Positions 1-7,908 of a DNA stretch of 38,892 nucleotides are shown here, in pieces. Under the pieces are notes generated by a model, which had not been told where the DNA came from, did not search any database, and saw only the letters and a program-made list of their open reading frames with translations. The position numbers and the translations under genes are program-made. Within the stretch, counting starts at the first letter, position 1. Each line of letters opens with the position of its first letter. Source of the stretch: Bdellovibrionales bacterium (GTDB lineage Bacteria; Bdellovibrionota; FAC87; UBA2466; JACKAF01); assembly GCA_020435295.1 (NCBI GenBank), contig JAGQZV010000008.1, positions 1-38,892 of the forward strand, given 5' to 3'.

Positions 1-9
1 GGAGCTTTC

Positions 10-330
10 ATGGAAGCACATTCCGCAGAAGAGATGCAGCGTCACGTTAAGACCTACTTTGCGGTCTATTTTGCCCTTCTGGTTTTGACGGTGGCGACGG
101 TTGGAGTCGCGCACATGCAGACCACGACGGCGATGCATATTTTGGCAGCGATGTTGGTGGCTGTGGTAAAGGGGTCGCTGGTTGCGGCTATTTTCATGCA
201 CCTGAGCAACGAGAAAAAGATCATCGTTTACTCGTTGGTTCTAACGGTCACCTTGTTTGCCGCCCTGATGTTGTTTCCTATCCTGGTGGAATGCGAGATC
301 TTCCACTATTTGGATCGGATGGTGTCCTAG
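10..330 (+). CDS. Cytochrome c oxidase subunit IV (caa3-type, prokaryotic COX4 family)
   Basis: Small subunit of a haem-copper terminal oxidase in the inner membrane. The 106-residue protein has three hydrophobic segments (about 15-35, 42-63 and 70-92). It carries the family pattern of a Lys before the second helix end and a FMHL motif (residues about 62-65) followed by a charged NEKK turn. The length matches the COX4_pro family (about 100 aa). A GGAG ribosome-binding site lies at bases 1-4, five bases before the ATG. The catalytic subunits would lie upstream, outside the window. The next gene starts two bases after the stop codon, so they share a transcript. Recognition rests on topology and motif, as the family is poorly conserved. 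Confidence 0.8.
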   Translation: MEAHSAEEMQRHVKTYFAVYFALLVLTVATVGVAHMQTTTAMHILAAMLVAVVKGSLVAAIFMHLSNEKKIIVYSLVLTVTLFAALMLFPILVECEIFHYLDRMVS

Positions 331-332
331 AC

Positions 333-740
333 ATGTCGCTGAGGGCCTTCCATATTTTCTTCGTTACGATTTCGAGCCTGTTCTGTCTCTGGTTTGGCCT
401 GTGGAGCTACGATGAATTTGAAATCACTCACGGAAGGCTCAGCTTGTTTTTTGCTTTCTCCTCAGCCATTGGCGGGGTGACTCTCATCTTTTATCTCAAC
501 TGGTTTGTGCGGCGCACACGCCAGTGGACGGCTTTTCTGCTGCCGTTTTTCTTGGGGGCCGCTGTTTCTAGTGCTCCTGCCCAGGCCTGCGCCGTATGCT
601 TCGGTGCCAAAGACTCCACGATGGTGCAAGGAGCCAACGCTGGCATCAGCTTTCTTTTGGCGATCATTTGCGTTGTCTTGGTTGCCTTTGCGTCTCTCTT
701 CATAGTATGGATTCGGCGAGCCCAAAAACTGGGCCACTAA
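333..740 (+). CDS. CAVCFG-motif membrane protein of the oxidase cluster, possibly a fusion of two small proteins
   Basis: The function is not established. The start chosen is ATG 333, two bases after the oxidase subunit stop; an upstream ATG at 291 would overlap that gene. The N-terminal half (about 1-57) has two hydrophobic segments. From about residue 59 the protein looks like a new start: basic RRTRQW, then a signal-peptide-like hydrophobic run ending in APAQA, then the motif CAVCFG, then a last transmembrane helix and a basic tail (RRAQKLGH). To my knowledge, proteins beginning with a signal peptide followed by CAVCFG are common next to cytochrome oxidase genes as separate ORFs. Residue 59 is encoded by GTG (507-509), so a fusion or an internal start are both possible. 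Confidence 0.6.
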   Translation: MSLRAFHIFFVTISSLFCLWFGLWSYDEFEITHGRLSLFFAFSSAIGGVTLIFYLNWFVRRTRQWTAFLLPFFLGAAVSSAPAQACAVCFGAKDSTMVQGANAGISFLLAIICVVLVAFASLFIVWIRRAQKLGH

Positions 741-757
741 GCCTATTTGGAGACAAT

Positions 758-1117
758 ATGGTTCGGAATTTCCTGGTGACTTTGGCGCCGATGGTGTTTC
801 TTTTGTGGTTCGGCTGCGCGAACACGCAGATCATCGCAAGAGCGGACGGATCGTACATGGTGCATTCGACTTCTTCCTCGGAAAGTTACGCGCTTAAGGG
901 TGCGGTGAATGATGCAGAGGCCCATTGCGCAAAGCAAGGCAAGCGGTTTGCTATGATAAACCAGCGGACCCAGTACCAAGGCATGGACAAAACGGCGAAA
1001 GGTGTGATTGGAGCAGTGGGAGCTTTGACCCGCAAGGACTCAGATTACTACTCGCAGAGAAACAGCATGGATACGGCCGAAGACTATAAAGTCGAACTCG
1101 ACTTTGTATGTAAGTAA
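758..1117 (+). CDS. Small exported (possibly lipo-)protein of unknown function
   Basis: I do not recognise the family. ATG 758 is preceded by TTGGAGAC, a reasonable ribosome-binding site, and begins with MVRN and a hydrophobic run ending LLWFGCAN. This gives a signal peptide with a Cys that could be lipidated, although the lipobox is imperfect (Trp and Phe at -3 and -2). The mature part is about 100 residues, polar, with a pair of Cys residues (AHCAKQ near residue 57 and the penultimate FVCK), which could form a disulfide in the periplasm. It follows the CAVCFG gene by 17 bases and may be the last gene of the oxidase transcript. It ends one base from the stop of the convergent hydroxylase gene. 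Confidence 0.55.
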   Translation: MVRNFLVTLAPMVFLLWFGCANTQIIARADGSYMVHSTSSSESYALKGAVNDAEAHCAKQGKRFAMINQRTQYQGMDKTAKGVIGAVGALTRKDSDYYSQRNSMDTAEDYKVELDFVCK

Positions 1118-1118
1118 C

Positions 1119-2864
1119 TTAGGAACGCTGGAGAAGCTTAAGCCCGCGATCGATAAGCCACTGTTTGGCAGTACTGTCCTGCTTTGCCAATCCCCCACGC
1201 AGAGCTTGCACTCCGGTGAGGCGGGAGCGGGAGGCGTCTGGAAGTTGTTCCACCAGCTCTAGAAGTTCGAGCTGGATTAGCCATTCCTTCGGGAATGCCG
1301 CCGCCTTGTCCACAAGTTTTTGAAGCTCTGAAACATCCAATTGCCCGCTTTCCCTGTATCGGCGTAGGCCCTGGTACATCTCAAAGCGTTGTTTTTCCGA
1401 CTCTGAGTGTGGGCTCGTGCGACTGGGAGAGCTGGTGGCCAGCCCTACCTCGTATTCCCCATATCGGACTCGATCTGCCGGGCCGCCATGGACTGAGCAG
1501 ACACAGGTGCCTACAAGCATGTCAAATTCACCCCAAGCGGGTTCAAAGAAGGTGCGTGATCCCCGTTTTACGGTGCAATCCGCCCAGGTTAAACACACAA
1601 GCTTCCCCTGGATTCGAAGCGACGTTCTTAGAGTTCCGCTTACCTCGAAGCCACTTTCGAAAGTGAGCTTGGCCTTTTTGCCGAAGTCGAGCCCCATAGC
1701 TCTTAGATCCGCATCGCTTAATTCCTGCGGCGTTTTGTGTGCGCTCTTCCACCGTCCGATCGGAGAACTAAATCCTTGTGGGTGTCGTTTGCGGCCATGC
1801 CCTTCGAGTTCTTGCTCACCAATACATAGTTGTACCGGTCCCTCGAATGCAATAAAGCAGGGAGTTGCGGCGGCGTCTAACTCGAAAGTCTTGCAAACAC
1901 CCGAAGCGGAAATTCCCGAGTCCAGTACCGCGGTAGTGACGGTTTGGGCCTGAACGGCCCGCTCGAGACCCGCTTTGCCGCCTATCTTGAAAGCCATTCG
2001 ATTTTCCAGATGTTCTAAGACCACCGTGAGGTGCTTCATGTCGGGGGTCACAAATAGCTGGGGCTGTGGTTCAGTGATATCGTACGAGTACTCCACACAA
2101 TCGACTGTTAGCGGAATTTTTTTGACGGAATCTGACAAACAGCTTTGGCTTTCGCCAACACTAGAGAGTAGACCGGCGCCGTAAATTCGGGGGTTAGATA
2201 GATCTCCCGCCAGCCCATATTCTACCGTCCACCAATTCATACGAGCGACTTTGGCCGCTTCACTTACAAAACTTACGTTGCGGTTCGCTGCATCCAACGC
2301 TGCTTCTGCTTTCCTTATTTGCTCAGGCGTGCAGTCTGGATTTTCTTTTACGTCGGAGAGATTGCGAATGGCTTCATAAAGCCGAATATCCTCGATCGAC
2401 ATAATGGCTTTTTGTGCCAGCGTGGCATAGCGGCACAAATAGGACGCATACTCGGGATCTGCGAGAACGGGGGCGTGCCCAGCCGCTTCATGCACAATGT
2501 CAGGTGCAGGGGTATAGGCGATGTGGTCCACGGTGCGCATATCGGCTGCAATCGGCAACACCTTGCGTGACTGGAAATCTAAGAATGCCGCAGGAGGTAT
2601 GAAACCAACTACGGGAACGGCGCCCCAACCGAAGCGATTAAGCGCTTCGTCCATTTCGCTGATGCGCGGGATACGATCGGTGGGGATTCCGGTTTTCTCA
2701 AGACCTTCGAGATAGCTTTCTACTGCGTGCGTACGGAAGTATTGCCGCGATTGGCGCATGATGTAGCGCCAAGCCGCGTGATCCTCAGCTGTGTAGTTTT
2801 CGTACCTTTGGACAGAAATGTATTTTTTCAGGTATTCGGGCAAGTTTTGTACGGCGGCGCTCAT
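1119..2864 (-). CDS. phhA: Aromatic amino acid hydroxylase (phenylalanine 4-monooxygenase-like) with long C-terminal extension
   Basis: Non-haem Fe(II), tetrahydropterin-dependent hydroxylase expected to convert phenylalanine to tyrosine in the cytosol. The iron facial triad is visible: HEAAGH gives His125 and His130, and WWTVEYGL gives Glu215. The catalytic domain occupies roughly residues 40-300. The remaining ~280 residues are an extension not present in the short (~270 aa) proteobacterial PhhA; 580-residue forms are known in other bacteria. I chose ATG 2864 because a GGGGGA ribosome-binding site sits seven bases upstream; an in-frame TTG at 2879 overlaps that site. The cofactor-recycling dehydratase (17010-17336) and HPPD (28330-29406) in this window fit a Phe/Tyr degradation pathway. 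Substrate preference (Phe, Tyr or Trp) cannot be read from sequence. Confidence 0.88.
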   Translation of the reverse strand: MSAAVQNLPEYLKKYISVQRYENYTAEDHAAWRYIMRQSRQYFRTHAVESYLEGLEKTGIPTDRIPRISEMDEALNRFGWGAVPVVGFIPPAAFLDFQSRKVLPIAADMRTVDHIAYTPAPDIVHEAAGHAPVLADPEYASYLCRYATLAQKAIMSIEDIRLYEAIRNLSDVKENPDCTPEQIRKAEAALDAANRNVSFVSEAAKVARMNWWTVEYGLAGDLSNPRIYGAGLLSSVGESQSCLSDSVKKIPLTVDCVEYSYDITEPQPQLFVTPDMKHLTVVLEHLENRMAFKIGGKAGLERAVQAQTVTTAVLDSGISASGVCKTFELDAAATPCFIAFEGPVQLCIGEQELEGHGRKRHPQGFSSPIGRWKSAHKTPQELSDADLRAMGLDFGKKAKLTFESGFEVSGTLRTSLRIQGKLVCLTWADCTVKRGSRTFFEPAWGEFDMLVGTCVCSVHGGPADRVRYGEYEVGLATSSPSRTSPHSESEKQRFEMYQGLRRYRESGQLDVSELQKLVDKAAAFPKEWLIQLELLELVEQLPDASRSRLTGVQALRGGLAKQDSTAKQWLIDRGLKLLQRS

Positions 2865-2947
2865 GATGCAGTCCCCCAAATCTATGAGCAGTCTACCGGT
2901 TCTGGGCGGGGATGAAAAGGGAACTTGGGGGAGGTAGCAGGTAGGGG

Positions 2948-2975
2948 AAAAAACCGGGGATCCGAAGATCCCCGG
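2948..2975 (-). terminator. Rho-independent terminator of the secreted-protein gene
   Basis: On the minus strand a perfect 9-bp stem CCGGGGATC / GATCCCCGG with a TTCG tetraloop is followed directly by six T residues (bases 2953-2948). It begins eight bases after the stop codon of the gene ending at 2984. It would end the regulator/secreted-protein transcript and insulate it from the hydroxylase gene that starts at 2864 on the same strand. Confidence 0.88.
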
Positions 2976-2983
2976 GTGCTTTT

Positions 2984-4033
2984 CTAGTTCTGCAATTCCA
3001 CTTGAACAAGTTTTCGCTGCGATTCCCCTTGTAGCAGTGGGGAAATAAAGAGCAGCTGGTGGTTGCTAGTTAGGCGCGCGTCTCGCGGCGTGAACTCAGA
3101 AATGTTCCAGTTTTCGACCAGGCGCGCTACATTTCCTTGTTCGAGATAGGCTATCTCCAATCCTTTACCGCGCGTCCAGGTTGCCACCGTGGGACGCTGG
3201 TAATCAAGCACCATAGGCTGCTGCCCGGACAATTTATGGGGTGCGCAGCGGTCGCCGCGTACCCACAAGAAGTTCGAATTGGGGTTGTCCGTCTTGATGC
3301 CGTAAGAGTTGTCCTGGTTGAAATTATAGATTTCCTGAATACGACCCGGGTAGCCTGTCCCGTTGGGGCTCTCTTGCGAAAAACTGCAGTTGCGCGTGAC
3401 GTCCACCAAGTAAGTATCCAGATGTTGGCGACCTAAGAAGTCATAGCGAACGTTGTAGAGACGGAAGTGCGGGAAATGAAAGCCTTCCGCAAGCTTTGTA
3501 TCAGGACGGATGGGCATGGAGCAAACCTTGATTGCCTCGGCGTCGCCGTAGTGATAACGGTACACTTCCAACGTGTGGTTTCCGCTAGCCGCCATGTTGC
3601 GGTAAAAGGTGTATAAATCATTTCCGCTCCAAAAGAGGTGGCGTAGTGGTTGCTCCGCCCCACGGAATTCCTGCCACGTATCCGCCTGGGTGTCGAAGAT
3701 CAGGTTACGCCCCTCTGTAACTACATATCGGTTTTGGGGCTCAGTGATATCTGACATCCGTCGATCCATCGGGGTAAGTCCGGTATACAAGCCAGAGAAC
3801 AGAGAGTATTCCCGTAGTTGGTTGTCGTAGGTGCGGAACACTACTTTGCCGGTTTCCTCCCAAAGATTAAAATCTTGAGCTCCCAAACGAGTCTCGAGAT
3901 GATTAAATTTTGGCCAGAGTTGGATCGGGCTGAACGGAGTGGGACCTCCTAGGCAATTAATGGCCCAAGCTTCAATGGAGCTTAGCACCAAAATTACCAA
4001 GGTGAGTGTCGTTCTAAGTTGCGAGTTGTTCAT
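2984..4033 (-). CDS. Secreted protein of unknown function, possibly beta-propeller-like
   Basis: I do not recognise this 349-residue protein. It has a clear signal peptide: a polar start (MNNSQLRTT), hydrophobic TLVILVLSS, and a likely cleavage after AWA at about residue 24, so it is periplasmic or exported. The mature part is rich in aromatic and polar residues with short repeated strand-turn patterns such as LIFDTQADTWQEF, WSGNDLYTFYR and LEVYRYHYGD, suggestive of a beta-propeller, but without a diagnostic motif. There are Cys residues at CLGG, KVCSM, RNCSF and DRCAP, which may form disulfides. Its ATG overlaps the stop of the upstream regulator gene as ATGA, so the two are translationally coupled. 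It ends at a strong terminator. Confidence 0.6.
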   Translation of the reverse strand: MNNSQLRTTLTLVILVLSSIEAWAINCLGGPTPFSPIQLWPKFNHLETRLGAQDFNLWEETGKVVFRTYDNQLREYSLFSGLYTGLTPMDRRMSDITEPQNRYVVTEGRNLIFDTQADTWQEFRGAEQPLRHLFWSGNDLYTFYRNMAASGNHTLEVYRYHYGDAEAIKVCSMPIRPDTKLAEGFHFPHFRLYNVRYDFLGRQHLDTYLVDVTRNCSFSQESPNGTGYPGRIQEIYNFNQDNSYGIKTDNPNSNFLWVRGDRCAPHKLSGQQPMVLDYQRPTVATWTRGKGLEIAYLEQGNVARLVENWNISEFTPRDARLTSNHQLLFISPLLQGESQRKLVQVELQN

Positions 4034-5100
4034 GCCATCCCCCTGATTCTTTTGACTGTGGGCACCAAGCGGTACCCGTTGTTTTCGCTACAAATGACGT
4101 TTTTTGGTAGTCCCAAACTCTTAAATTGTTTTCGCAAGGAATGAATTTGTGAGTAGATCAATCTGTCATCGACCTTTGGCACATACTCCCGCCCGCAGAG
4201 AGTGCTGACGATTACATCTTTTTCTAAGAAGCGGTGCTTGAGAAATAGCATCAGAAGCTTTTCCTTCGGGTTGCTCCGCCTCAGATGCACGCATTTTCCG
4301 AGATATTTTACGATGTAGCCGGAACGCGAGTCGTCCGACTGGTACTCGATATGGCCGACCGAAGTCCGTTCCGCAAGAGCTGTTTTTAGTTCATCCAAGA
4401 TGATATTTACAGTTTTCGATCTCTTGCTTTCGACTTTTAGCTTCACTTCCTCGATGATTTTGGAAGCCTCTACATAGTTTTTTCGGTCCAATTGAACCCA
4501 CGCCTGGATAAAGCGGACGTAAACATACTCGTACCAGTTTGCCTCAAACGTCACACGCCTTTGAAGATCGTCCAAGATGAGATCCGAGGCGTCAAACTTT
4601 CCCTCGTAGCGAAGAATATTGGCGCGCCAGATGTCCAGAAGGGTATTGGTCATGGCATCCGGTTGCGGAGGAATGGAATCCAGAAGCAGCCGGCAGGACG
4701 TGTAGTCCTTTTTTATCTCGTAATAGCGCATCAAGCACATTTTTGCTTTTACGTGGTAGCCGTGACCGTTTGGGTTGCGTATGGTTTCCTCAAATTTCTC
4801 TTTGGCGTGGTTCAGCTCGCCTTTCGAGAGAAAAACCATTCCCAGCTGATAGGTCACTTCAGGAGTATTGAGCTGAGCGTAGTGTTTTTCCAGCTCGCCA
4901 ATATAGAAATCTAACTCATGAGTTTTACCCATCTCGAGTAAAACTCGGGTAAAGAAGCCTATGTACTTGGCGTGTCCAGGTTCTAACCTGAAGGGAATTC
5001 GATCGAAATAGCGACGCAGAATATTGTAGGCTTCCACCAACCGACAGGAATAGAAATATTCTTCGGCCTGCTTCAGGCGCTTTTCAGTTACGGTATCCAT
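4030..5100 (-). CDS. TPR-repeat protein with C-terminal OmpR/PhoB-type winged-helix domain
   Basis: Likely DNA-binding regulator of about 356 residues. Residues ~1-240 are helical repeats of TPR type (for example LGMVFLSKGELNHAKEKFEE). Residues ~255-350 resemble the OmpR-type winged helix: a strand segment GYIVKYLGKCVHL, then KEKLLMLFLKH, a helix region with REYVPKVDDRLIYSQIHSLRK as the recognition helix, and a wing ending ENNGYRLVP. No receiver domain is present, so activation by phosphorylation is unlikely; protein or peptide sensing through the TPRs is an inference. I chose ATG 5100 (MDTVTEK); upstream extensions lack protein-like sequence. Its stop overlaps the start of the secreted protein gene by four bases, suggesting that the regulator and the secreted protein work together. 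Confidence 0.72.
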   Translation of the reverse strand: MDTVTEKRLKQAEEYFYSCRLVEAYNILRRYFDRIPFRLEPGHAKYIGFFTRVLLEMGKTHELDFYIGELEKHYAQLNTPEVTYQLGMVFLSKGELNHAKEKFEETIRNPNGHGYHVKAKMCLMRYYEIKKDYTSCRLLLDSIPPQPDAMTNTLLDIWRANILRYEGKFDASDLILDDLQRRVTFEANWYEYVYVRFIQAWVQLDRKNYVEASKIIEEVKLKVESKRSKTVNIILDELKTALAERTSVGHIEYQSDDSRSGYIVKYLGKCVHLRRSNPKEKLLMLFLKHRFLEKDVIVSTLCGREYVPKVDDRLIYSQIHSLRKQFKSLGLPKNVICSENNGYRLVPTVKRIRGMA

Positions 5101-5125
5101 GTCAGAGTTGGTTAGTCTAGGCTTG

Positions 5126-5153
5126 ATATTAGTTTTTAACTTAACACAGTAAA
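5126..5153 (-). promoter_or_regulatory. Putative promoter of the TPR/winged-helix regulator
   Basis: On the minus strand TTTACT (5153-5148), a 16-bp spacer and TAATAT (5131-5126) form a plausible sigma-70 type promoter. The predicted start lies about 20 bases before the ATG at 5100. Each hexamer matches the consensus at only four of six positions, in an AT-rich stretch, so this is tentative. Confidence 0.3.
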
Positions 5154-5246
5154 CTATGCGTAAGAGAGGGAATTGTAGGCCAAAGCCTTGCCTGGCCTGC
5201 ATTCTCGGAACACTTGTTAACATTTTACGCCGCGGATTGTGGCGGG

Positions 5247-5276
5247 TTGGTAAATATCTGATAAAGTTACTCTAAT
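5247..5276 (+). promoter_or_regulatory. Putative promoter of the M14 carboxypeptidase gene
   Basis: TTGGTA (5247-5252), an 18-bp spacer and TCTAAT (5271-5276) fit a sigma-70 promoter with a leader of about 80 bases before ATG 5364. The region 5101-5363 between the divergent genes is otherwise AT-rich and holds no gene that I can see. Confidence 0.3.
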
Positions 5277-5363
5277 AAAATTACAGTCTTTTTCGTTTCA
5301 AAACATTCAAACAATGCGGCACGTAGATTCGGTGTTGTACGTACCTTAACAACAGGGGGCCAT

Positions 5364-6590
5364 ATGGCTTGGGTTCGTGTACTGATTTCCGCGTGCTTCG
5401 CTCTTTCCTCACTGGTCTTGGCAAGAGAAAACGATGCAAAGCTTTATTTGGTTAGTGTCAAGGCTGACACGGCACAGCAGCGCAGTCAGATTGCCGATGT
5501 TGGCGTAGCGTTAGATGGCATCTTTTCCGACTCGGTAACTTTCATTGGAACCGATGCCGATATCAATCGGGTTCATCAGCTTGGTTTTGCTCTCGAGCGG
5601 ACCGAACTTCCGGAACGGATGGTGGACGACTTTCCTAGCTCGGACAATGCATTCCACAACTATGCCGAAACCAACGCAGTTCTTGATCAGTTGGTGTCTC
5701 AGCACCCAGACATTGTTTCCAAGCACGTGATTGGACAGAGTGTCGAGGGGCGTGACATAAATGGGATTCGTATCTCCTCTTCAGCTGCGGTGGATGCACT
5801 TCCCACTGCGATCTTTATCGGTTGTCACCACGCCCGTGAACACCTCAGCGTAGAGGTACCGCTGATGCTGGCGCAATACCTTGTGGCGCAATACGACAGC
5901 AACCCACGAGTCAAAGAGATGGTCGATACGAGGGAGATTTGGGTGGTCCCGATGCTCAACCCCGATGGCGCCGAATATGACATCAGCTCAGGAAGTTACA
6001 AATGGTGGCGGAAAAACCGCAGGCAGAATAGCGGGAGCAGCTATGGCGTGGACCTCAACCGCAATTACGGCAAGGGTTTTGGGGGACCTGGCTCCAGCTC
6101 CAGCCCGAATTCCGATACGTATCACGGACCTAGTGCGTTTTCGGAACCGGAAACGGCAGCCGTGCGTGATTTTGTGCGGGCGCGAAACAAGACCACAGTG
6201 CTGTTGTCGTTCCATACGTTCAGTGAATTGGTACTTTGGCCTTGGGGACACACGGAAGACCTGATCTCTGACGCCAAAGACAGGTCTGTTTTTGAAACGA
6301 TGGGTCGAAAAATGGCGAGTTGGAACCGGTATACGCCGCAAAAATCAAGCGACTTGTATGTGGCGTCTGGTGACACGACGGACTGGGCCTATGACGAACT
6401 CAAAATCTTTGCCTTTACGTTTGAGTTGTCGCCTAGCTCACTCTTTGGCGGTGGCTTCTATCCGGGGGCTTCAGCAATCCAGCCCACTTTCACGGAAAAT
6501 CTGGAGCCGACGCTCTATTTGATTGAGAACGCCGCCGATCCATACGGTGTTTTGAATGCCGACGTGACGGATCCTTTAGGTATTCTCTAA
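5364..6590 (+). CDS. Secreted M14-family zinc carboxypeptidase
   Basis: Exported metallocarboxypeptidase of 408 residues that removes C-terminal amino acids from peptides. A signal peptide (MAWVRVLISACFALSSLVLA) precedes a propeptide-like region (to about residue 95) and the catalytic domain. The zinc ligands are visible: HARE (His156, Glu159) and SFHTFSE (His284). Substrate-binding Asn232-Arg233 occurs in GVDLNRNYG and the general base Glu354 in FTFELSP. The pattern YHGPSAFSEPET is typical of the family. A ribosome-binding site GGGGG lies four bases before the ATG. It could digest prey or environmental protein, as expected for a predatory lifestyle (inference), alongside the serine protease at 8725-9513. 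Confidence 0.93.
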   Translation: MAWVRVLISACFALSSLVLARENDAKLYLVSVKADTAQQRSQIADVGVALDGIFSDSVTFIGTDADINRVHQLGFALERTELPERMVDDFPSSDNAFHNYAETNAVLDQLVSQHPDIVSKHVIGQSVEGRDINGIRISSSAAVDALPTAIFIGCHHAREHLSVEVPLMLAQYLVAQYDSNPRVKEMVDTREIWVVPMLNPDGAEYDISSGSYKWWRKNRRQNSGSSYGVDLNRNYGKGFGGPGSSSSPNSDTYHGPSAFSEPETAAVRDFVRARNKTTVLLSFHTFSELVLWPWGHTEDLISDAKDRSVFETMGRKMASWNRYTPQKSSDLYVASGDTTDWAYDELKIFAFTFELSPSSLFGGGFYPGASAIQPTFTENLEPTLYLIENAADPYGVLNADVTDPLGIL

Positions 6591-6605
6591 CGTTGAAAGC
6601 GCAGG

Positions 6606-6631
6606 CGTGCGCGGGCTCGCGTACGCGCACG
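6606..6631. other. GC-rich hairpin between convergent genes
   Basis: A perfect 8-bp stem CGTGCGCG / CGCGCACG with a 10-base loop lies in the 60-base gap between the carboxypeptidase stop and the convergent PPC-protein stop. There is no T-tract on either side, so it is at best a weak bidirectional terminator or RNA 3'-end structure. Confidence 0.35.
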
Positions 6632-6650
6632 TGCACGTCTGTGCTATCCC

Positions 6651-7070
6651 TCACAAGTCCATCAAGTTTAAACCGGTGTTGTCGTCGGGCTTCCTATCGA
6701 TCCTGTTTTGGTACACATCGATGTGCAACTCGACCGTGACAGAGCATTCAGTATCAAATAGGTGTCCCGCGAGTGCCTGAAAGTCTCGCGTCCCAAGAGT
6801 TGCGTGCACATGGATAACGGGAGTTGCTTCAAAATAGCTGATGTTACCAACTAGACTGACCAGTTCACAGTCTTCTGGAACGCTCTTCTCGACGTACGAT
6901 CGTGTCTCCAAGTCGTAAAAACCGAGCCGGCTATTGCAAACCGCTCCAAGACCCGTGAGAGTGGCACTCTGAATTTCATTAGCGTGAATGAAATGCCTAA
7001 GCGTTTCCATCAGAGGTTCACCGCGTTCGAGTCGCACAATGTACCCACGTTCAGTTTGTCGGTGTCGCAT
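6651..7070 (-). CDS. PPC/DUF296 domain protein (PD1-like)
   Basis: Single-domain protein of 139 residues of the plant-and-prokaryote-conserved (PPC, DUF296) family. The family signature is visible: RGEPLMETLRHF near the N-terminus, ATLTGLGAV at about 36-44, LGFYD, and VIHVHATLGTRD followed by a GHL motif. Bacterial members are trimeric, and several bind metal or DNA, but no precise function is established. The ATG follows the glyoxalase II stop codon directly (TAGATG), so the two are co-transcribed. It lacks the AT-hook found in plant AHL proteins. Confidence 0.85.
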   Translation of the reverse strand: MRHRQTERGYIVRLERGEPLMETLRHFIHANEIQSATLTGLGAVCNSRLGFYDLETRSYVEKSVPEDCELVSLVGNISYFEATPVIHVHATLGTRDFQALAGHLFDTECSVTVELHIDVYQNRIDRKPDDNTGLNLMDL

Positions 7071-7835
7071 CTAGAATAAGTCCTTTCTTTTTCGAATTTC
7101 CGCAAAAACTGTGACATCACGAGCCGAAGCTAAATTTAGTTGAGCGCGTATAGCTGGGTCGGAAGCTCGTAGAAACGGATTGCACTCCCACTCACTGCTA
7201 AGAGTCGAAGGGATAGTTGGTAAGCCGGCCCGTACGAGCCGGTCAATTTCTTTGCAACGTTCAAGAAGAGCATGGTTATTGGGGTCGATTGTAAGTGCAA
7301 AGGCAGCGTTATCAGCAGTGTATTCGTGCCCGCAATACACTTGCGTCGAACCCGGAAGCGCGTGCAAGGCGCTTAGGGATTTCCACATTTCCTCCGGTGT
7401 CCCTTCAAATAGTCTGCCACAGCCCAACGAAAAAAGAGTGTCCCCGCTGAAAAGGGCCTGAGAACTTGGAAACCAATAGAGGATATGCCCGTGCGTGTGC
7501 CCGGCAGCTCCAAGAATTTTTGCTTTGGAATTTCCAATCTCCAGTTCCTGGCCTATTTCTACGGCGATGTCCAAACCCGGTATCCGCTTTCGGTCGCCCG
7601 CGAAACCCACGATCTTGCAATCATAACGTTGCTTAAGTTCTAGGTTCCCGCCGACGTGGTCGTAATGGTGGTGAGTATTGAGGATATAGTCTAAGCCCCA
7701 TTTTCGATTCTCCAGTTCCGCGACTACCCCGTCAGCCACGGAGGGGTCCACGACGGCCGTTTTTCCAGATTCCGTATCGCGGATCAGGTAAGCGTAGTTG
7801 TCCGCCAGGAGCGGAACTAGGTGGATGTCCAACAT
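7071..7835 (-). CDS. gloB: Hydroxyacylglutathione hydrolase (glyoxalase II)
   Basis: Cytosolic metallo-beta-lactamase-fold thioesterase that hydrolyses S-lactoylglutathione to lactate and glutathione, the second step of methylglyoxal detoxification. The binuclear metal motif THHHYDHVGG gives His55, His57, Asp59 and His60. AGHTHGH (His113), FSGDTLF (Asp134) and YCGHEYT complete the ligand set. The C-terminal part with NPFLR matches the HAGH C-terminal domain. The length of 254 residues starting at MLDIHLVPLL is what the family normally shows; an upstream extension would overlap the divergent glycosyltransferase. The gene reads into the PPC-domain gene with no gap. Confidence 0.93.
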   Translation of the reverse strand: MLDIHLVPLLADNYAYLIRDTESGKTAVVDPSVADGVVAELENRKWGLDYILNTHHHYDHVGGNLELKQRYDCKIVGFAGDRKRIPGLDIAVEIGQELEIGNSKAKILGAAGHTHGHILYWFPSSQALFSGDTLFSLGCGRLFEGTPEEMWKSLSALHALPGSTQVYCGHEYTADNAAFALTIDPNNHALLERCKEIDRLVRAGLPTIPSTLSSEWECNPFLRASDPAIRAQLNLASARDVTVFAEIRKRKDLF

Positions 7836-7883
7836 GGGCCAGTCATATCCGGACCTGAGGCCAATTACAATGCTCTTTGGAAA

Positions 7884-7892
7884 TGCTACACT
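7884..7892 (+). promoter_or_regulatory. Extended -10 promoter element for the GT2 gene
   Basis: TGCTACACT matches an extended -10 element (TGnTATAAT-like). The predicted start is near base 7899, immediately before a GGGGGA ribosome-binding site and a TTG codon at 7909. This supports the TTG start rather than the in-frame ATG at 7870. No convincing -35 was seen, as is usual with extended -10 elements. Confidence 0.35.
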
Positions 7893-7908
7893 TAGAATTG
7901 GGGGAAAA

